Shown: positions 38,317 through 47,232 of the stretch, piece by piece
How positions within the stretch are numbered: the stretch's first letter is position 1
Layout: each line of letters starts with the position of its first letter
NCBI RefSeq assembly: GCF_003635045.1
Contig: NZ_RBXT01000001.1
Span: 2,046,001-2,110,000 of the forward strand
Direction: 5' to 3'
Origin: Terracoccus luteus
GTDB taxonomy: Bacteria > Actinomycetota > Actinomycetes > Actinomycetales > Dermatophilaceae
Length of the DNA stretch: 64,000 nucleotides
Made by a program: the position numbers and the translations under genes
The notes under the pieces: model-generated
Seen by the model: the letters and a program-made list of their open reading frames with translations, nothing else
Databases searched by the model: none
What the model was told of the DNA's origin: nothing

Positions 38317-39482
38317 GACCTTTCGGTGCCGACGAGGGCACCGCGGGAGCGCCGCTCGTCGTGGCCGTCGTCACCGGCGTCCGAGTCGTCGGCGGCGTGC
38401 TCGGCGTTCGCGGTGTCCGACCGCTCCCCCGTCGGTGCCGTCGCCGGCTGCGACGGCGCGGCGGCGGCCGGCTGGGCCTCGGGGGTGGTGGCGGTGGTGG
38501 TGGCGGTCGTCGTCGTGGCCCCCGGCCCGCTGTGGCGGCCGCGGCCGCTGCTGCGGCGGCCGGCCGCCCACAGCTCGAGCACGGCGATGAGGGCGAGGGC
38601 GAGGAAGATGCCGGCGCCGAGCACCGGCAGCCCGACCGAGACGACCTCGTCGGTGCGCTCGAGCTTGCGCTGGCCGCTCACCCACACGACCTGGCTCGGG
38701 TCGGCGGCGGTCTGCTGGGTCTTGGCCTGCGCGAGGTTCTGGCGGGCGGTCGTGAGGTCGGCCTGCGCCGAGTCGCGCGTCGCCGAGAGGTCGTTGAACT
38801 CCGCGATCTTCGGGCCGTAGCCCTTGAGGGAGTTGTTCACCTCGGTGATGGTGCCGCTCAGCGCGCTGGCGGCCGCGTCGTTGCCCTGGGCCTTGAGGCT
38901 GGCCTGGCTCTGCTGCAGCGAGCTGAGGCGCTCGAGCTGGGCCTGGTAGACGCGGGTCGGGTCGACCATGTTGTTCTTGGCGCCCCACGCGTTGATGGCG
39001 GCGTTCGCGGCCGAGACGTCCTTGCGCGCCTGGTCGACACGGGCCTGGCCCAGCGTGACCTGGCTGTCGAACATCTGCTTGAGGGTCGCGCTCGCGACCG
39101 TGCTGACGACCTTCGTCGGCTCACCGTTCTTCGTGCCGGTGAAGGTGATCGAGACGGCGCTCGAGCCGCCGATCTGGGTGACGGCGAGACCGTCCTCGAT
39201 CTGGCCCGGCTGCAGCGTCGTCTGCGCGCGCACGGCGTCGTCGACGGGCGCGCTGGCGGCCGTCGACTGGAACGCCGAGACGAACTGGGTCACGGCCTGG
39301 CTGCCGGTGTACTGGCCGCTCGAGCCGCCGACGAGGGCGGGCGCGTTGACCGTCGCGGTCGCGGTGTACTGCACCGGTGCCGTGAAGAGCACGACCCCGG
39401 CGATGACCGCGGCGAGCAGCGGCACGCCGATGAGCAGCATCCACCGGCGGCGGGCGATGGCGAGGTAGTCGGTGATCTCCAT
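38313..39482 (-). CDS. Wzz-type chain-length determinant protein
   Basis: A 389-aa protein with the polysaccharide co-polymerase plan: EITDYLAIARRRWMLLIGVPLLAAVIAGVV gives membrane helix 1 at about 14-34, then a large outside domain with long helices (ARVDQARKDVSAANAAINAW, LERLSSLQQSQASLKAQG, SATRDSAQADLTTARQNLAQ) and helix 2 at about 294-312. It sets polymer length. No BY-kinase domain is attached; the 75-residue C-terminal tail is Thr/Ala/Pro-rich and disordered. It starts 2 bases after the ligase gene stop and overlaps the flippase start. Confidence 0.85.
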   Translation of the reverse strand: MEITDYLAIARRRWMLLIGVPLLAAVIAGVVLFTAPVQYTATATVNAPALVGGSSGQYTGSQAVTQFVSAFQSTAASAPVDDAVRAQTTLQPGQIEDGLAVTQIGGSSAVSITFTGTKNGEPTKVVSTVASATLKQMFDSQVTLGQARVDQARKDVSAANAAINAWGAKNNMVDPTRVYQAQLERLSSLQQSQASLKAQGNDAAASALSGTITEVNNSLKGYGPKIAEFNDLSATRDSAQADLTTARQNLAQAKTQQTAADPSQVVWVSGQRKLERTDEVVSVGLPVLGAGIFLALALIAVLELWAAGRRSSGRGRHSGPGATTTTATTTATTPEAQPAAAAPSQPATAPTGERSDTANAEHAADDSDAGDDGHDERRSRGALVGTERS

Positions 39483-39484
39483 GG

Positions 39485-41068
39485 TTACGGCTTCTCCAGG
39501 GTGTCAGAGACGGACGGGACGAGGTCGGGGGTGGCGGCCCGTGGTGCACGGGACCGACGGACGGGGCCGGCCACCTCGGGCAGGCGGGTCACGGCGAGGG
39601 CGGCGGCGGCGAAGACCGCGAGGTACCAGAGCACGACGACGGACGAGATGACGTTCGCGGCCACGCTCTGCAGCACGAACATGCCGGCGCAGGCGAGGTA
39701 GCCCGCCGCGACCGCCCGGCCCCACGTGCCGACGACGGTGCGCCGCACGGCGCGCAGGCCGATGACGACGATCTGCCAGCAGAGGTAGAGGTAGGCCCCG
39801 AGCCCGAGGATGCCGGTCTCGACGTAGGCCTTGATGAAGTCGTTGTGCGGCTGCTTGGCCACGTCGGTCTTGTACTGCGTCATGTCGTAGCCGATGCCGT
39901 TGACGGGCTGGCGGTCGGCGAGCGGCAGCGTCTCGGCCCAGTAGGACAGGCGCCACTCGAGGGAGTTGGAGGTCGGCGCCTGGCCGACCGCGCGCTCCTG
40001 CGTCACGGCGTCGAGGCGCGACCCGAGCCCCGGCACGAGGGTGAGGGCGAGCAGCCCGGCCGCTCCGAGCCCGAGGAGCAGCTTCCAGCGGCGCTGGAGC
40101 ACGACGACGGCGAGCAGGCCGAGCACCGTCGCGAGCAGGGCGCCCCGGGTGAGCGTGAGCAGCAGGAAGACGCTCGAGAGCGAGAGCCCGCCGACGAGGG
40201 CCACCCGGGCGCGACCCTTGACGTACGGAAGGATCGCGACGCCGAAGACGATGAGGAAGGCGAGGTAGCGCGCGAAGGTCGTCGACTGCGTGAACGGCCC
40301 GGTGATGCGCACGAACGAGCTCTTGACGTCCGCGGCCGGGTGACCGGAGACGAAGCCGAACGCCGTGTACGTCAGCGGGATGACGAGCGAGCCGAAGGCG
40401 ACGGCGATGGCGGTGCGCACCGACTTCGCGTCGCGCACCAGCTGCTCGAGCACGAGGAACATGACGGCCACGGCGAGCAGGCGCGTGATGCCGATGAGGC
40501 TGACCAACGGGTTCTGCGACCCGAAGAGGCTGAGCACCGCGGCGACGATGAGGGCGATCCAGGCGACGCGCAGGCGGGACGCCGGGGGCCGCCCACCGGG
40601 CGACGGGTCGGCCGGCCGCGAGTACTGCGCGATGAGCCACAGGGTGCCCGCGACGATGACGAGCAGGCCGACGAGGGTCGACGGGTCGAGCCCGCGGGCC
40701 GCGGCCGTGTTGGTGTTCGTGTTGCCGGCGGCCGGCCCGCTCAGCTTGAGCAGGTCCAGGCCCGTGCGGGTGAGCAGCAGCAGGTAGACGAAGCCGGCGA
40801 AGCGCGTCAGGGCGAGCATGCCGAGCGCGACGCCGATGCCGGCGAGCAGCGGCAGGTACACCCACGTCGGGCTCGTGCCGAGGGTGGCGAGGCCGCTCAC
40901 GGCGGCGGCCGCGGCCGCCACGAGCGCACCGCCGACGGCCGCCACGCGGGACCCGAGGTGTCGCCGGCCGGTGCCGGCGTGCGGACCGGCCCCCACGGCA
41001 TCCGGGTCGATGGTCGAGACCTCGCGTGGCGTGGGCGTCGGGCCCGGCGGGCGCGTCGTGGTGCTCAC
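39485..41068 (-). CDS. O-antigen ligase/polymerase-like membrane protein (Wzy/WaaL)
   Basis: A 527-aa polytopic protein with about 12 membrane segments. The large outside loop before the last helices has the family pattern: EWRLSYWAETLPLADRQPVNGIGYDM, then KQPHNDFIKAYVETGILGLGAYL, with the conserved PHN(D/S)F and ETG(I/L) motifs. Wzy or WaaL enzymes join repeat units or attach finished polymer. In this Wzx/Wzz operon the polymerase (Wzy) role is the better guess. GTG 41068 overlaps the stop of the sulfotransferase gene (GTGA), so sulfation and polymerisation genes are made together. Confidence 0.87.
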   Translation of the reverse strand: MSTTTRPPGPTPTPREVSTIDPDAVGAGPHAGTGRRHLGSRVAAVGGALVAAAAAAVSGLATLGTSPTWVYLPLLAGIGVALGMLALTRFAGFVYLLLLTRTGLDLLKLSGPAAGNTNTNTAAARGLDPSTLVGLLVIVAGTLWLIAQYSRPADPSPGGRPPASRLRVAWIALIVAAVLSLFGSQNPLVSLIGITRLLAVAVMFLVLEQLVRDAKSVRTAIAVAFGSLVIPLTYTAFGFVSGHPAADVKSSFVRITGPFTQSTTFARYLAFLIVFGVAILPYVKGRARVALVGGLSLSSVFLLLTLTRGALLATVLGLLAVVVLQRRWKLLLGLGAAGLLALTLVPGLGSRLDAVTQERAVGQAPTSNSLEWRLSYWAETLPLADRQPVNGIGYDMTQYKTDVAKQPHNDFIKAYVETGILGLGAYLYLCWQIVVIGLRAVRRTVVGTWGRAVAAGYLACAGMFVLQSVAANVISSVVVLWYLAVFAAAALAVTRLPEVAGPVRRSRAPRAATPDLVPSVSDTLEKP

Positions 41069-41940
41069 GCGTCCACCGTCTGCCAGCGGAAGTCGACGCC
41101 CGGCAGGGCGTACAGCTGCTCGTTGAGGGGGGCGAACCAGCGGCGCAGCTCGGCCATCACCTCGGGGGCCTGCTCGGCGGACGTGCTCTCCTTGGCCGGG
41201 TAGAGACCGTCGAGCCGCACGTCGTCGACCCCGATGAAGCCCCACACCCGCGACAGCTCACGGGCGGGGTCGGCGAACATGGCCTCACTCTGCACGACGA
41301 GCACCCGCTCGGGCCCGACGAGGTCGTGCAGGCGGGTGAGCTGCTGCGCGTAGTGGCCGCGGGCCCGGTAGGTGTGGTGGCGGTGGGCGTAGCTCTCGTA
41401 GGCGGGGTCGGCGAGCATGTGCTCGACCTCGCCCCGCAGCCGATCGGGCTCGGCCGCGACAGCCTCCGCGAAGGACAGGGACTCGTGCCCCGTGTCGACC
41501 TCGCGGCGGTACTGCGACCACGCGCGCTCGGCCGGCTCGCGCAGCACGACGACGAGGCGCACGTCGGGCAGCTCGTCGGCGATGCGCTGCGGCGCGTGGG
41601 GATGGAACATGTAGTACGGGCTCGCCTCACCGGTGACGCGCCAGGGGTCGGCCGGGTGCTCGAAGCGCGAGCGGAACCAGTCGCGGCCGCGGCCAAAGTT
41701 GACGTCGAAGTAGTGGGTGCCCTTGCCGACGCGGCACGGGGCCACCTGCGGGTGCCGGCTCATCCACGAGGCGAGCGCTGTCGAGCCCCCGCGCTTGGTG
41801 CCGACGACGAGGTAGTCGGGCGTCATCCGGTCGCGGGCCTGCACCTTGTGCACCGGCGCGAGGGCGAGCCGGGCCAGTCGTCGGGAGGCATGGTGCAGCG
41901 GTGACGGCAGGCCGATCGGCCCGGCAGTGCTGACACGCAC
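41065..41940 (-). CDS. sulfotransferase 1 (head of the Wzy-Wzz-Wzx operon)
   Basis: A 291-aa PAPS-dependent sulfotransferase. The 5'-phosphosulfate loop is TKRGGSTALASWM (residues 48-60). The 3'-phosphate motif is VVLREPAERAWSQYRR with R134 and S142. The middle carries GEASPYYMFHPHAPQRIADE, typical of heparan/carbohydrate-type sulfotransferases. It is closely similar in plan and spacing to sulfotransferase 2 at 51208. GTG 41940 is chosen because GGAG precedes it; about 37 N-terminal residues are basic. It transfers sulfate to a sugar hydroxyl, presumably of the polymer made by the coupled genes. Acceptor is inferred. Confidence 0.88.
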   Translation of the reverse strand: MRVSTAGPIGLPSPLHHASRRLARLALAPVHKVQARDRMTPDYLVVGTKRGGSTALASWMSRHPQVAPCRVGKGTHYFDVNFGRGRDWFRSRFEHPADPWRVTGEASPYYMFHPHAPQRIADELPDVRLVVVLREPAERAWSQYRREVDTGHESLSFAEAVAAEPDRLRGEVEHMLADPAYESYAHRHHTYRARGHYAQQLTRLHDLVGPERVLVVQSEAMFADPARELSRVWGFIGVDDVRLDGLYPAKESTSAEQAPEVMAELRRWFAPLNEQLYALPGVDFRWQTVDA

Positions 41941-42350
41941 GGCTGCTCCCCTCCCTGGCTTCGCGCGGCTGGTGACGGCGCTCGTGACGGCGCGGTGGCG
42001 ACCCCCCAGTCGCCGACGTCTGCGTTCTCGCCACATGAGAGCACATCCCGGGCGCCGGCAGGACCGTTTCGCGCGATTTCCCACGGTCGGCGGCGCGTCC
42101 CAGCCCACGGTCAGCCCCGCCTCCGGTTGTGGGCAATCAGCCGTGCTAGGGCCCCCGCCGTGCCATACTCCGTCGCGTCGGCATCGACCGGGGGGTCGAA
42201 GCCGTGGGGCTCTCGAAGACGTGGCCGTTCCCGGCCACGTCCGGGCGGTCACACGGCACGTCGTTTGTCAGGCCCGCGGCCGCACCAGGTCTCGGCGCAG
42301 GGGTTGTTCGGCCAGGGGGTTCCCCGGGCCGGCACGTGAGGGGGCGCGCA
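41941..42350. other. intergenic region between divergent sulfotransferase and glycosyltransferase
   Basis: A 410-bp gap without a convincing gene. An in-frame extension of the glycosyltransferase upstream to 42204 exists, but its composition is not protein-like. It must contain promoters for both directions. CGTGCCATACTCC-type AT-containing DNA near 42160-42180 is the only candidate promoter zone I noticed. No known riboswitch pattern was recognised. Confidence 0.55.
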
Positions 42351-43757
42351 GTGACGACCGAACGGTCAGTCGGCACGGGTGACAGCGGTCCGGCACCCAT
42401 CGAGGCGCAGGTGTCGTGGCGCCCGCTGCACATCGCGATGGTCGGCCAGAAGGGCCTGCCCGCCACGTACGGCGGCATCGAGCACGTCGTGTCCGAGACG
42501 GGTCGCCGGCTCGCCGACCGCGGGCACACGGTCACCGTCTTCACCCGCACCTCCTACGCCGCCGTGCCGGAGTCGCCCTACCTCGGCATGAACGTCGTGC
42601 CGGCCTTCACCATCGCGTCCAAGCACCTCGACGCCATCGTGCACAGCGCCACCTCGACCGCGAAGACGCTGACCACCCACCGCTGCGACGTCGTGCACTA
42701 CCACGCCCTCGGGCCGGGCCTCATGGCCCCGCTACCCCGCTACCTCAGCCGCAGCAAGGTCGTGCTCACCGTGCACGGGCTCGACCACGAGCGCAGCAAG
42801 TGGGGCAGCCGCGCCCAGTCGGTGCTGCGCCTCGCGCACTGGGTGAGCGGGCACGTGCCCGACCGCACGCTCGTCGTCTCCGAGACGCTGCGCCGGCACT
42901 ACGCCGACACCTTTGGCCGAGACGCCGAGCACGTCCCCAACGGGGTCGACCTGCCCGAGCACGTGCCGGCGTCGGCCATCGCCGACCTCGGCCTGGAGCC
43001 CGGCCGCTACGTGCTCTTCGTCGGGCGCATCGTGCCGGAGAAGTGGCCCGACAAGCTCATCGAGGCGTTCCGCTCGGTCGACCGCGACGTGCGCCTCGCC
43101 GTCGTGGGCGACTCCTCGTGGACCGACGAGTTCACGACGTCAGTGCGTGAGCTGGCCGCCCGCGACCCGCGGGTCGTGCTGGCCGGCTACCAGTTCGGCG
43201 AGCGGCTGTCCGCCCTCTACGAGCACGCGGGCGGCTTCGTGCAGCCCTCCCTCGTCGAGGGGCTGCCGCTGACGCTGCTCGAGGCCGTGAGCCACGGCCT
43301 CCCCGTGCTCGTCAGCGACATCCCACCGCACCTCGAGGTCGTGGCCCCCGAGGGGAGCGACCTCGCGGGCGCCACCGACGACGGCGGGTCGCCCTGCCGC
43401 GCCGACCGCCCGGGCGCGACCGACGCGGCCGTCGTCACCTTCGCCGCCGGCGACGTCGACGAACTGGTCCGCGGACTCACCACCCTGGTCGACCGCTTCC
43501 CCGTCTCCCGGGTGGCGGCGGCCGCCCTGCGTGAGCGCACCCTGGGCCGCTACGACTGGGATGCCGCGACCGACCGTCTCGAGCAGGTCTACCTCGAGCT
43601 CGCGGCGGGCATCCCGCCCACGCTGTCGCGGGAGGCCCAGCTGGCCCGCAGCCTCGCCCCCAGCCGGGCGGGCACCCGCGCGTCACGTCGTGCGGCGCCG
43701 ACCGGGTCGGCGCTGCGGGCGGTCGACGCCGTCGGCGAGGGAGCGGTGGCCCCGTGA
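42351..43757 (+). CDS. glycosyltransferase family 4 (GT-B)
   Basis: A 468-aa retaining GT-B enzyme. The acceptor half begins IAMVGQKGLPATYGGIEHVVSE with the glycine-rich loop of the DUF1972/GT4 group. The donor half has VLFVGRIVPEKWPDKLIEAF and the nucleotide-sugar signature FVQPSLVEGLPLTLLEAVSHGLPVLVSD, with the E-x7-E motif. GTG 42351 follows GAGGGGG. The last 60 residues are basic and disordered. It should add a sugar to the lipid-linked repeat unit in the cytosol. Its stop overlaps the start of the lipoprotein gene (GTGA). Donor and linkage are unknown. Confidence 0.88.
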   Translation: MTTERSVGTGDSGPAPIEAQVSWRPLHIAMVGQKGLPATYGGIEHVVSETGRRLADRGHTVTVFTRTSYAAVPESPYLGMNVVPAFTIASKHLDAIVHSATSTAKTLTTHRCDVVHYHALGPGLMAPLPRYLSRSKVVLTVHGLDHERSKWGSRAQSVLRLAHWVSGHVPDRTLVVSETLRRHYADTFGRDAEHVPNGVDLPEHVPASAIADLGLEPGRYVLFVGRIVPEKWPDKLIEAFRSVDRDVRLAVVGDSSWTDEFTTSVRELAARDPRVVLAGYQFGERLSALYEHAGGFVQPSLVEGLPLTLLEAVSHGLPVLVSDIPPHLEVVAPEGSDLAGATDDGGSPCRADRPGATDAAVVTFAAGDVDELVRGLTTLVDRFPVSRVAAAALRERTLGRYDWDAATDRLEQVYLELAAGIPPTLSREAQLARSLAPSRAGTRASRRAAPTGSALRAVDAVGEGAVAP

Positions 43758-44620
43758 CCGGACCCGTCATCAACCGTGTCACCAAACCCGTCACCGACCC
43801 CGTCACCGACCTGACCGGGCCGGACGGCATCCGCGCCGCGCGCCGCACCACCCTGCGCCGCACCACCCTGCGGCGGGCCACCGTCGCGCTCACCCTCGCG
43901 GCCGCGAGCGTCGGGCTCGCCGGGTGCGCCGGCGACGCCGGAGCCTCGGGCGGCACCGACGTCGGCGCCACGCGGCTCGGCTCCGCAACCCCGGTCCCCT
44001 CCGCCTCGACGGCGACGAGCGGCGGGTCCACGGTCGCGACGACGTCGGCCCCGGCCACGGCCGACCCCCGGGCGGCGAAGGTCACGGCGGCCAACACGGC
44101 CCTGACGACCTCGCTCTACACCCTCGTCGAGGCGATGAAGAAGGTGCAGACCGACAACACGCTGTCCGACCTCCGGGGGCAGCTCGGCACGGCGGCGACG
44201 GGGGCACGCGACGCGCTCGCCCGCGAGCGCAAGGCGGCCTACCCGTCCGAGACCCGCAGCTGCACGTCGGTGCGCACGTACGCCTCCCGGGTGGCCGGGT
44301 TCGTCGAGACCGGCACGCGGGTGCGCGGCTCCATCGCCTCGCGCATCGGCCTGCTGGAGTCCGACCTCGCCGCGCTGAAGACGGCGCAGGATGCCGTGAC
44401 GACCCGACGCGACGCCCTGGCGGCCGCCCTCAAGGGCGTGAGCAACCCACCGTCGACGGTCAGCCCCGCTGACGTCACGGCGGCGCTCGAGCAGGCGACC
44501 ACGCGCCGCAGCGACGTCGCCGGCACGATCGCCACCGTGGGCGGGGCGAGCAGCGAGGCCCGCACCGCGTTCGCGAAGAACCTGTCGAGCTCGCGCACGA
44601 TCCTCTACGACGCCTGCTAG
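43754..44620 (+). CDS. hypothetical lipoprotein with coiled-coil character
   Basis: A 288-aa protein. An unusually long 41-residue basic leader with T-L-R-R repeats precedes a hydrophobic core and lipobox LAGC (Cys58). A Ser/Thr/Ala linker leads to a helical domain: ALTTSLYTLVEAMKKVQTDN, RIGLLESDLAALKTAQDAV, TRRDALAAALKGV. It contains two further cysteines (SCTSV and the C-terminal residue). The start is GTG 43754 inside the glycosyltransferase stop. Its genetic coupling suggests a surface role alongside the polymer, but I recognise no family. Short direct repeats in the 5' end (GTCAC and CGCACCACCCTG units) hint at slippage growth. Confidence 0.7.
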   Translation: MTGPVINRVTKPVTDPVTDLTGPDGIRAARRTTLRRTTLRRATVALTLAAASVGLAGCAGDAGASGGTDVGATRLGSATPVPSASTATSGGSTVATTSAPATADPRAAKVTAANTALTTSLYTLVEAMKKVQTDNTLSDLRGQLGTAATGARDALARERKAAYPSETRSCTSVRTYASRVAGFVETGTRVRGSIASRIGLLESDLAALKTAQDAVTTRRDALAAALKGVSNPPSTVSPADVTAALEQATTRRSDVAGTIATVGGASSEARTAFAKNLSSSRTILYDAC

Positions 44621-44631
44621 GCGTCGACCCG

Positions 44632-44646
44632 CGGCCCGACGGGCCG
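44632..44646. terminator. small hairpin after the lipoprotein gene
   Basis: A CGGCCC/GGGCCG stem with a 3-base loop begins 12 bases after the stop codon. It is short and has no T-run, so it is at best a weak rho-independent terminator. Confidence 0.35.
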
Positions 44647-44766
44647 TATCGACACCACCACCCACCCCACCGACGAGCAGACGTCCGCCCCGACAAGGGT
44701 CAACGGACGGTAAAGCGGAGGCCGACCGGCCACCGCACGAGCAGCGAGACCAGCACGAGGAGCGAG

Positions 44767-47133
44767 ATGAGAACACGTCGAGGCGTCACCGCCGCCACCG
44801 CGACGGCCCTGGTGGCCGTGGCCGCGGTGGGGGCCGGCCAGGTGGCCGGGGCCGGGACCTCGGAGGGGGCCGCCCTCGCGGTCGGCCCGTCCTCCCTGTC
44901 GACGGTCGCCGCGCCCACGTGGTGGGGCGCGAACGGTCGGGTCACCGACATCAAGGCGGTGGGCTCACGGGTCTACCTCGCCGGCGCCTTCGACTACATC
45001 GGCCCGCAGACCGGCTACGGCGTCGCCGTCGACCCGGCCTCGGGCGCGATGCGCGCCGGGGCCCCCCGCGTCGACGGGATCGTCCGCGCCAGCGCCCCCG
45101 ACGGTGCCGGCGGCTGGTACATCGCCGGCGACTTCACCCGCGTCGGCACCACCTACCGTCGCGGGGCGGCCCAGGTCACCTCGGCCGGCACCCTGACCGC
45201 GTGGGACCCGAAGCCGAAGGGCAGCGTCAACGCCATCGCCGTCACCGGCGACCGGGTCGTGCTCGCGGGCGACCTCAGTGCCGTGGGGACGGCCAACACC
45301 CCGGTCAGCCGGGTCACGGCCGTGGACCGCGTCAAGGGCGCCCGGCTCACCTCGTGGACGGCCGCCCCCAACGGCACCGTCCGCTCCGTCGTCGCCACGC
45401 CGACCGCGGTCTACATCGCCGGCGACTTCACGGCGGTCGGGTCCCAGACCGCGACCCGGCTGGCCCGGCTGTCGCCGACGACGGGCGCCCCCGACCCGGC
45501 CTTCCTCGCCACCGCCAACGGCCCGGTCCGGGCGCTGTCGACCTCCCCCGACGGGTCCACCCTCTACGCGGGCGGCACGTTCTCGTGGGCCGGGGGCGCC
45601 CAACGGGCCAACCTCGCCGCCTTCGCCGCGGGCACCGGGGCGGTCTCGGCCTGGGCGCCGGCCGCCAACGCCACGGTCTCCGCCCTCGCCGTCGACCCCT
45701 CCGGCTCCGTCGCGGCCGGTGGCCAGTTCACGACCGTCGCGGGCGTGGCCCGCACCGCCCTCGCGCAGGTCACCCCGTCCGCCGCCGTCACGGCCTTCGA
45801 CGCGCGGCTCAGCGGGTGCAACGCCCCGCACACGACGAAGAACACGTACACGATGGCGCCCTGCGTCACCGAGGTCACGGCCCTCGCCACCCGGGCCGAC
45901 ACGGGTGGCACCCAGCTGCTCGTCGGTGGCCGCTTCGGTCGCAGCGGCACGCTCGAGCGCCACAACGCCGCGGCGTTCAGCCTCGGCACCGCCGCCCCGA
46001 CCGCGTGGAACCCCGTCGCGTCGGGCCTCGTGCTCAGCATCGCCACGACGACGACCGGCACCTTCCTCGGCGGCGACCTCACGAGCGTCGGCGGCCTCGT
46101 GCGCACCGGCCTCGCCGCGCTCGACGCCACGACCGGCGTCGGTGACCCCGCCTTCCGGGCCGACACCGACAACATCGCCCTCGACCTCGAGCCGGCTCCC
46201 GACGGCAGCCGCCTCTACGTCGCGGGCAGCTTCCTCACCGTCGCCGGCCAGCCCCGAACCAACCTCGCGGCGCTCACCCTGCCCGCCGGCACCCTCGACC
46301 CCACCTTCGTGGCCAACGCCAACAACACCGCCATCGTCGTCAAGGCGGCCGGCTCGTCGGTCTACGTCGGCGGCGCGTTCAACCGCGTCGGCAAGACCGT
46401 GCGCAACCACCTCGTCAAGCTCGACGGGCGCACCGGGGCCATCGACGCCGGCTTCGTCGTCAACACGACGGGGCCCGACGGCCCCCTCCAGCGCGGTGGC
46501 ATGGTCCAGGGTCTCGCCGTGCGCCGCGACGGCAGCCGCGTCTACCTCGCCGGCCCCTTCACCGCGGCCAACGGCGTGGCGGTCACCAACGGCATCCTCG
46601 TCGTCGACGGGCGCACGGGCGCCCGCACGCCCGGCCAGCTGGGCGGCGTCGCCTCACGCTGCAGCTGGGTCGCCGGCCAGTGGGTCACCAACCTCTACCT
46701 CAACCCTGCCGAGACCTCGCTCTACGGCGGTGACACGTGCCCCGACAACATCTACAAGTGGGATGCCGTGTCGCTCGGCACGAGCAGCAACCCGACGGGC
46801 CTGCAGTGGCTGACGTGGTGCAACGCGGGCTTCCAGGCCGGCCTCGAGGTCAACGGGCGCTTCTACTACGCCGCCCACGGCGGAGACCGCGACAAGGGCG
46901 GCTTCTGCTGGCAGAGCCCGACCCAGCGCACCAACGTCGACCGCCAGCGCCTCGTCGAGTTCGACGCCGGCACCGGCGCCCTCACGACGAACACCTACAC
47001 CTTCAACTCGCCGATGGGCGTGTGGGCCCTCGAGGCGGTCCCGTCGGGCCTGCTCGTCGGCGGTGACTTCTCGCTCGTCGGCGGCAGCTCGGAGGTGCGG
47101 CAGGGCCTGGCCCTGCTCCCCGGCACCCCGTGA
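44767..47133 (+). CDS. large secreted beta-propeller (delta-60-type repeat) protein
   Basis: A 788-aa exported protein with a signal peptide in the first 35 residues (basic start, Ala/Val-rich core, VAGAG region). The rest is repeats of the kind VGSRVYLAGAFDYIGPQ, GGWYIAGDFTRVG, AVYIAGDFTAVG, TLYAGGTFSWAGG, SVYVGGAFNRVGKTVRNHL and RVYLAGPFTAANG, matching delta-60/PQQ-like propeller blades (about 10). A C-terminal segment with cysteines (RCSWVAGQW, GGDTCPDNIYKWD, WCNAGFQ, GGFCWQS) is probably disulphide-linked. Good GAGGAG ribosome site. It is paralogous to the N-half of the protein at 48986. Role unknown: surface adhesin or polymer-binding protein. Confidence 0.82.
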   Translation: MRTRRGVTAATATALVAVAAVGAGQVAGAGTSEGAALAVGPSSLSTVAAPTWWGANGRVTDIKAVGSRVYLAGAFDYIGPQTGYGVAVDPASGAMRAGAPRVDGIVRASAPDGAGGWYIAGDFTRVGTTYRRGAAQVTSAGTLTAWDPKPKGSVNAIAVTGDRVVLAGDLSAVGTANTPVSRVTAVDRVKGARLTSWTAAPNGTVRSVVATPTAVYIAGDFTAVGSQTATRLARLSPTTGAPDPAFLATANGPVRALSTSPDGSTLYAGGTFSWAGGAQRANLAAFAAGTGAVSAWAPAANATVSALAVDPSGSVAAGGQFTTVAGVARTALAQVTPSAAVTAFDARLSGCNAPHTTKNTYTMAPCVTEVTALATRADTGGTQLLVGGRFGRSGTLERHNAAAFSLGTAAPTAWNPVASGLVLSIATTTTGTFLGGDLTSVGGLVRTGLAALDATTGVGDPAFRADTDNIALDLEPAPDGSRLYVAGSFLTVAGQPRTNLAALTLPAGTLDPTFVANANNTAIVVKAAGSSVYVGGAFNRVGKTVRNHLVKLDGRTGAIDAGFVVNTTGPDGPLQRGGMVQGLAVRRDGSRVYLAGPFTAANGVAVTNGILVVDGRTGARTPGQLGGVASRCSWVAGQWVTNLYLNPAETSLYGGDTCPDNIYKWDAVSLGTSSNPTGLQWLTWCNAGFQAGLEVNGRFYYAAHGGDRDKGGFCWQSPTQRTNVDRQRLVEFDAGTGALTTNTYTFNSPMGVWALEAVPSGLLVGGDFSLVGGSSEVRQGLALLPGTP

Positions 47134-47135
47134 CC

Positions 47136-47168
47136 GGGCGCTGAGCGGGCGCTGAGCGGGCGCTGAGC
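47136..47168. repeat. three tandem 11-bp repeats (GGGCGCTGAGC)
   Basis: Three exact copies directly after the stop codon of the propeller gene and before the long palindromic terminator. They probably arose by slippage. Confidence 0.85.
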
Positions 47169-47178
47169 GCGACAGACG

Positions 47179-47216
47179 GGACGGGCCCCCGGGGAGATCT
47201 CCCCGGGGGCCCGTCC
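47179..47216. terminator. 19-bp perfect palindromic terminator
   Basis: A 38-bp perfect palindrome with GGACGGGCCC at one end and AGATCT at the centre. It lies between the convergent propeller and beta-helix genes, 16 bases before the end of the latter. Transcripts from either side would form a very stable hairpin, so it should stop both. Unlike the elements at 7209 and 25895 it shares no sequence with them. Confidence 0.8.
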
Positions 47217-47232
47217 TGCTGTGTACGACGGG

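Noticed and set aside
36461-38374. Upstream extension of the TolB-like frame across the flippase gene
   Set aside because: The signal peptide at 36460 marks the true start; the extension is a shadow of the flippase on the same strand in another frame.
42204-42350. Longer N-terminus for the glycosyltransferase at 42351
   Set aside because: The added 49 residues are Gly/Arg/Pro-rich and unlike the family; the GTG at 42351 has a good ribosome site.
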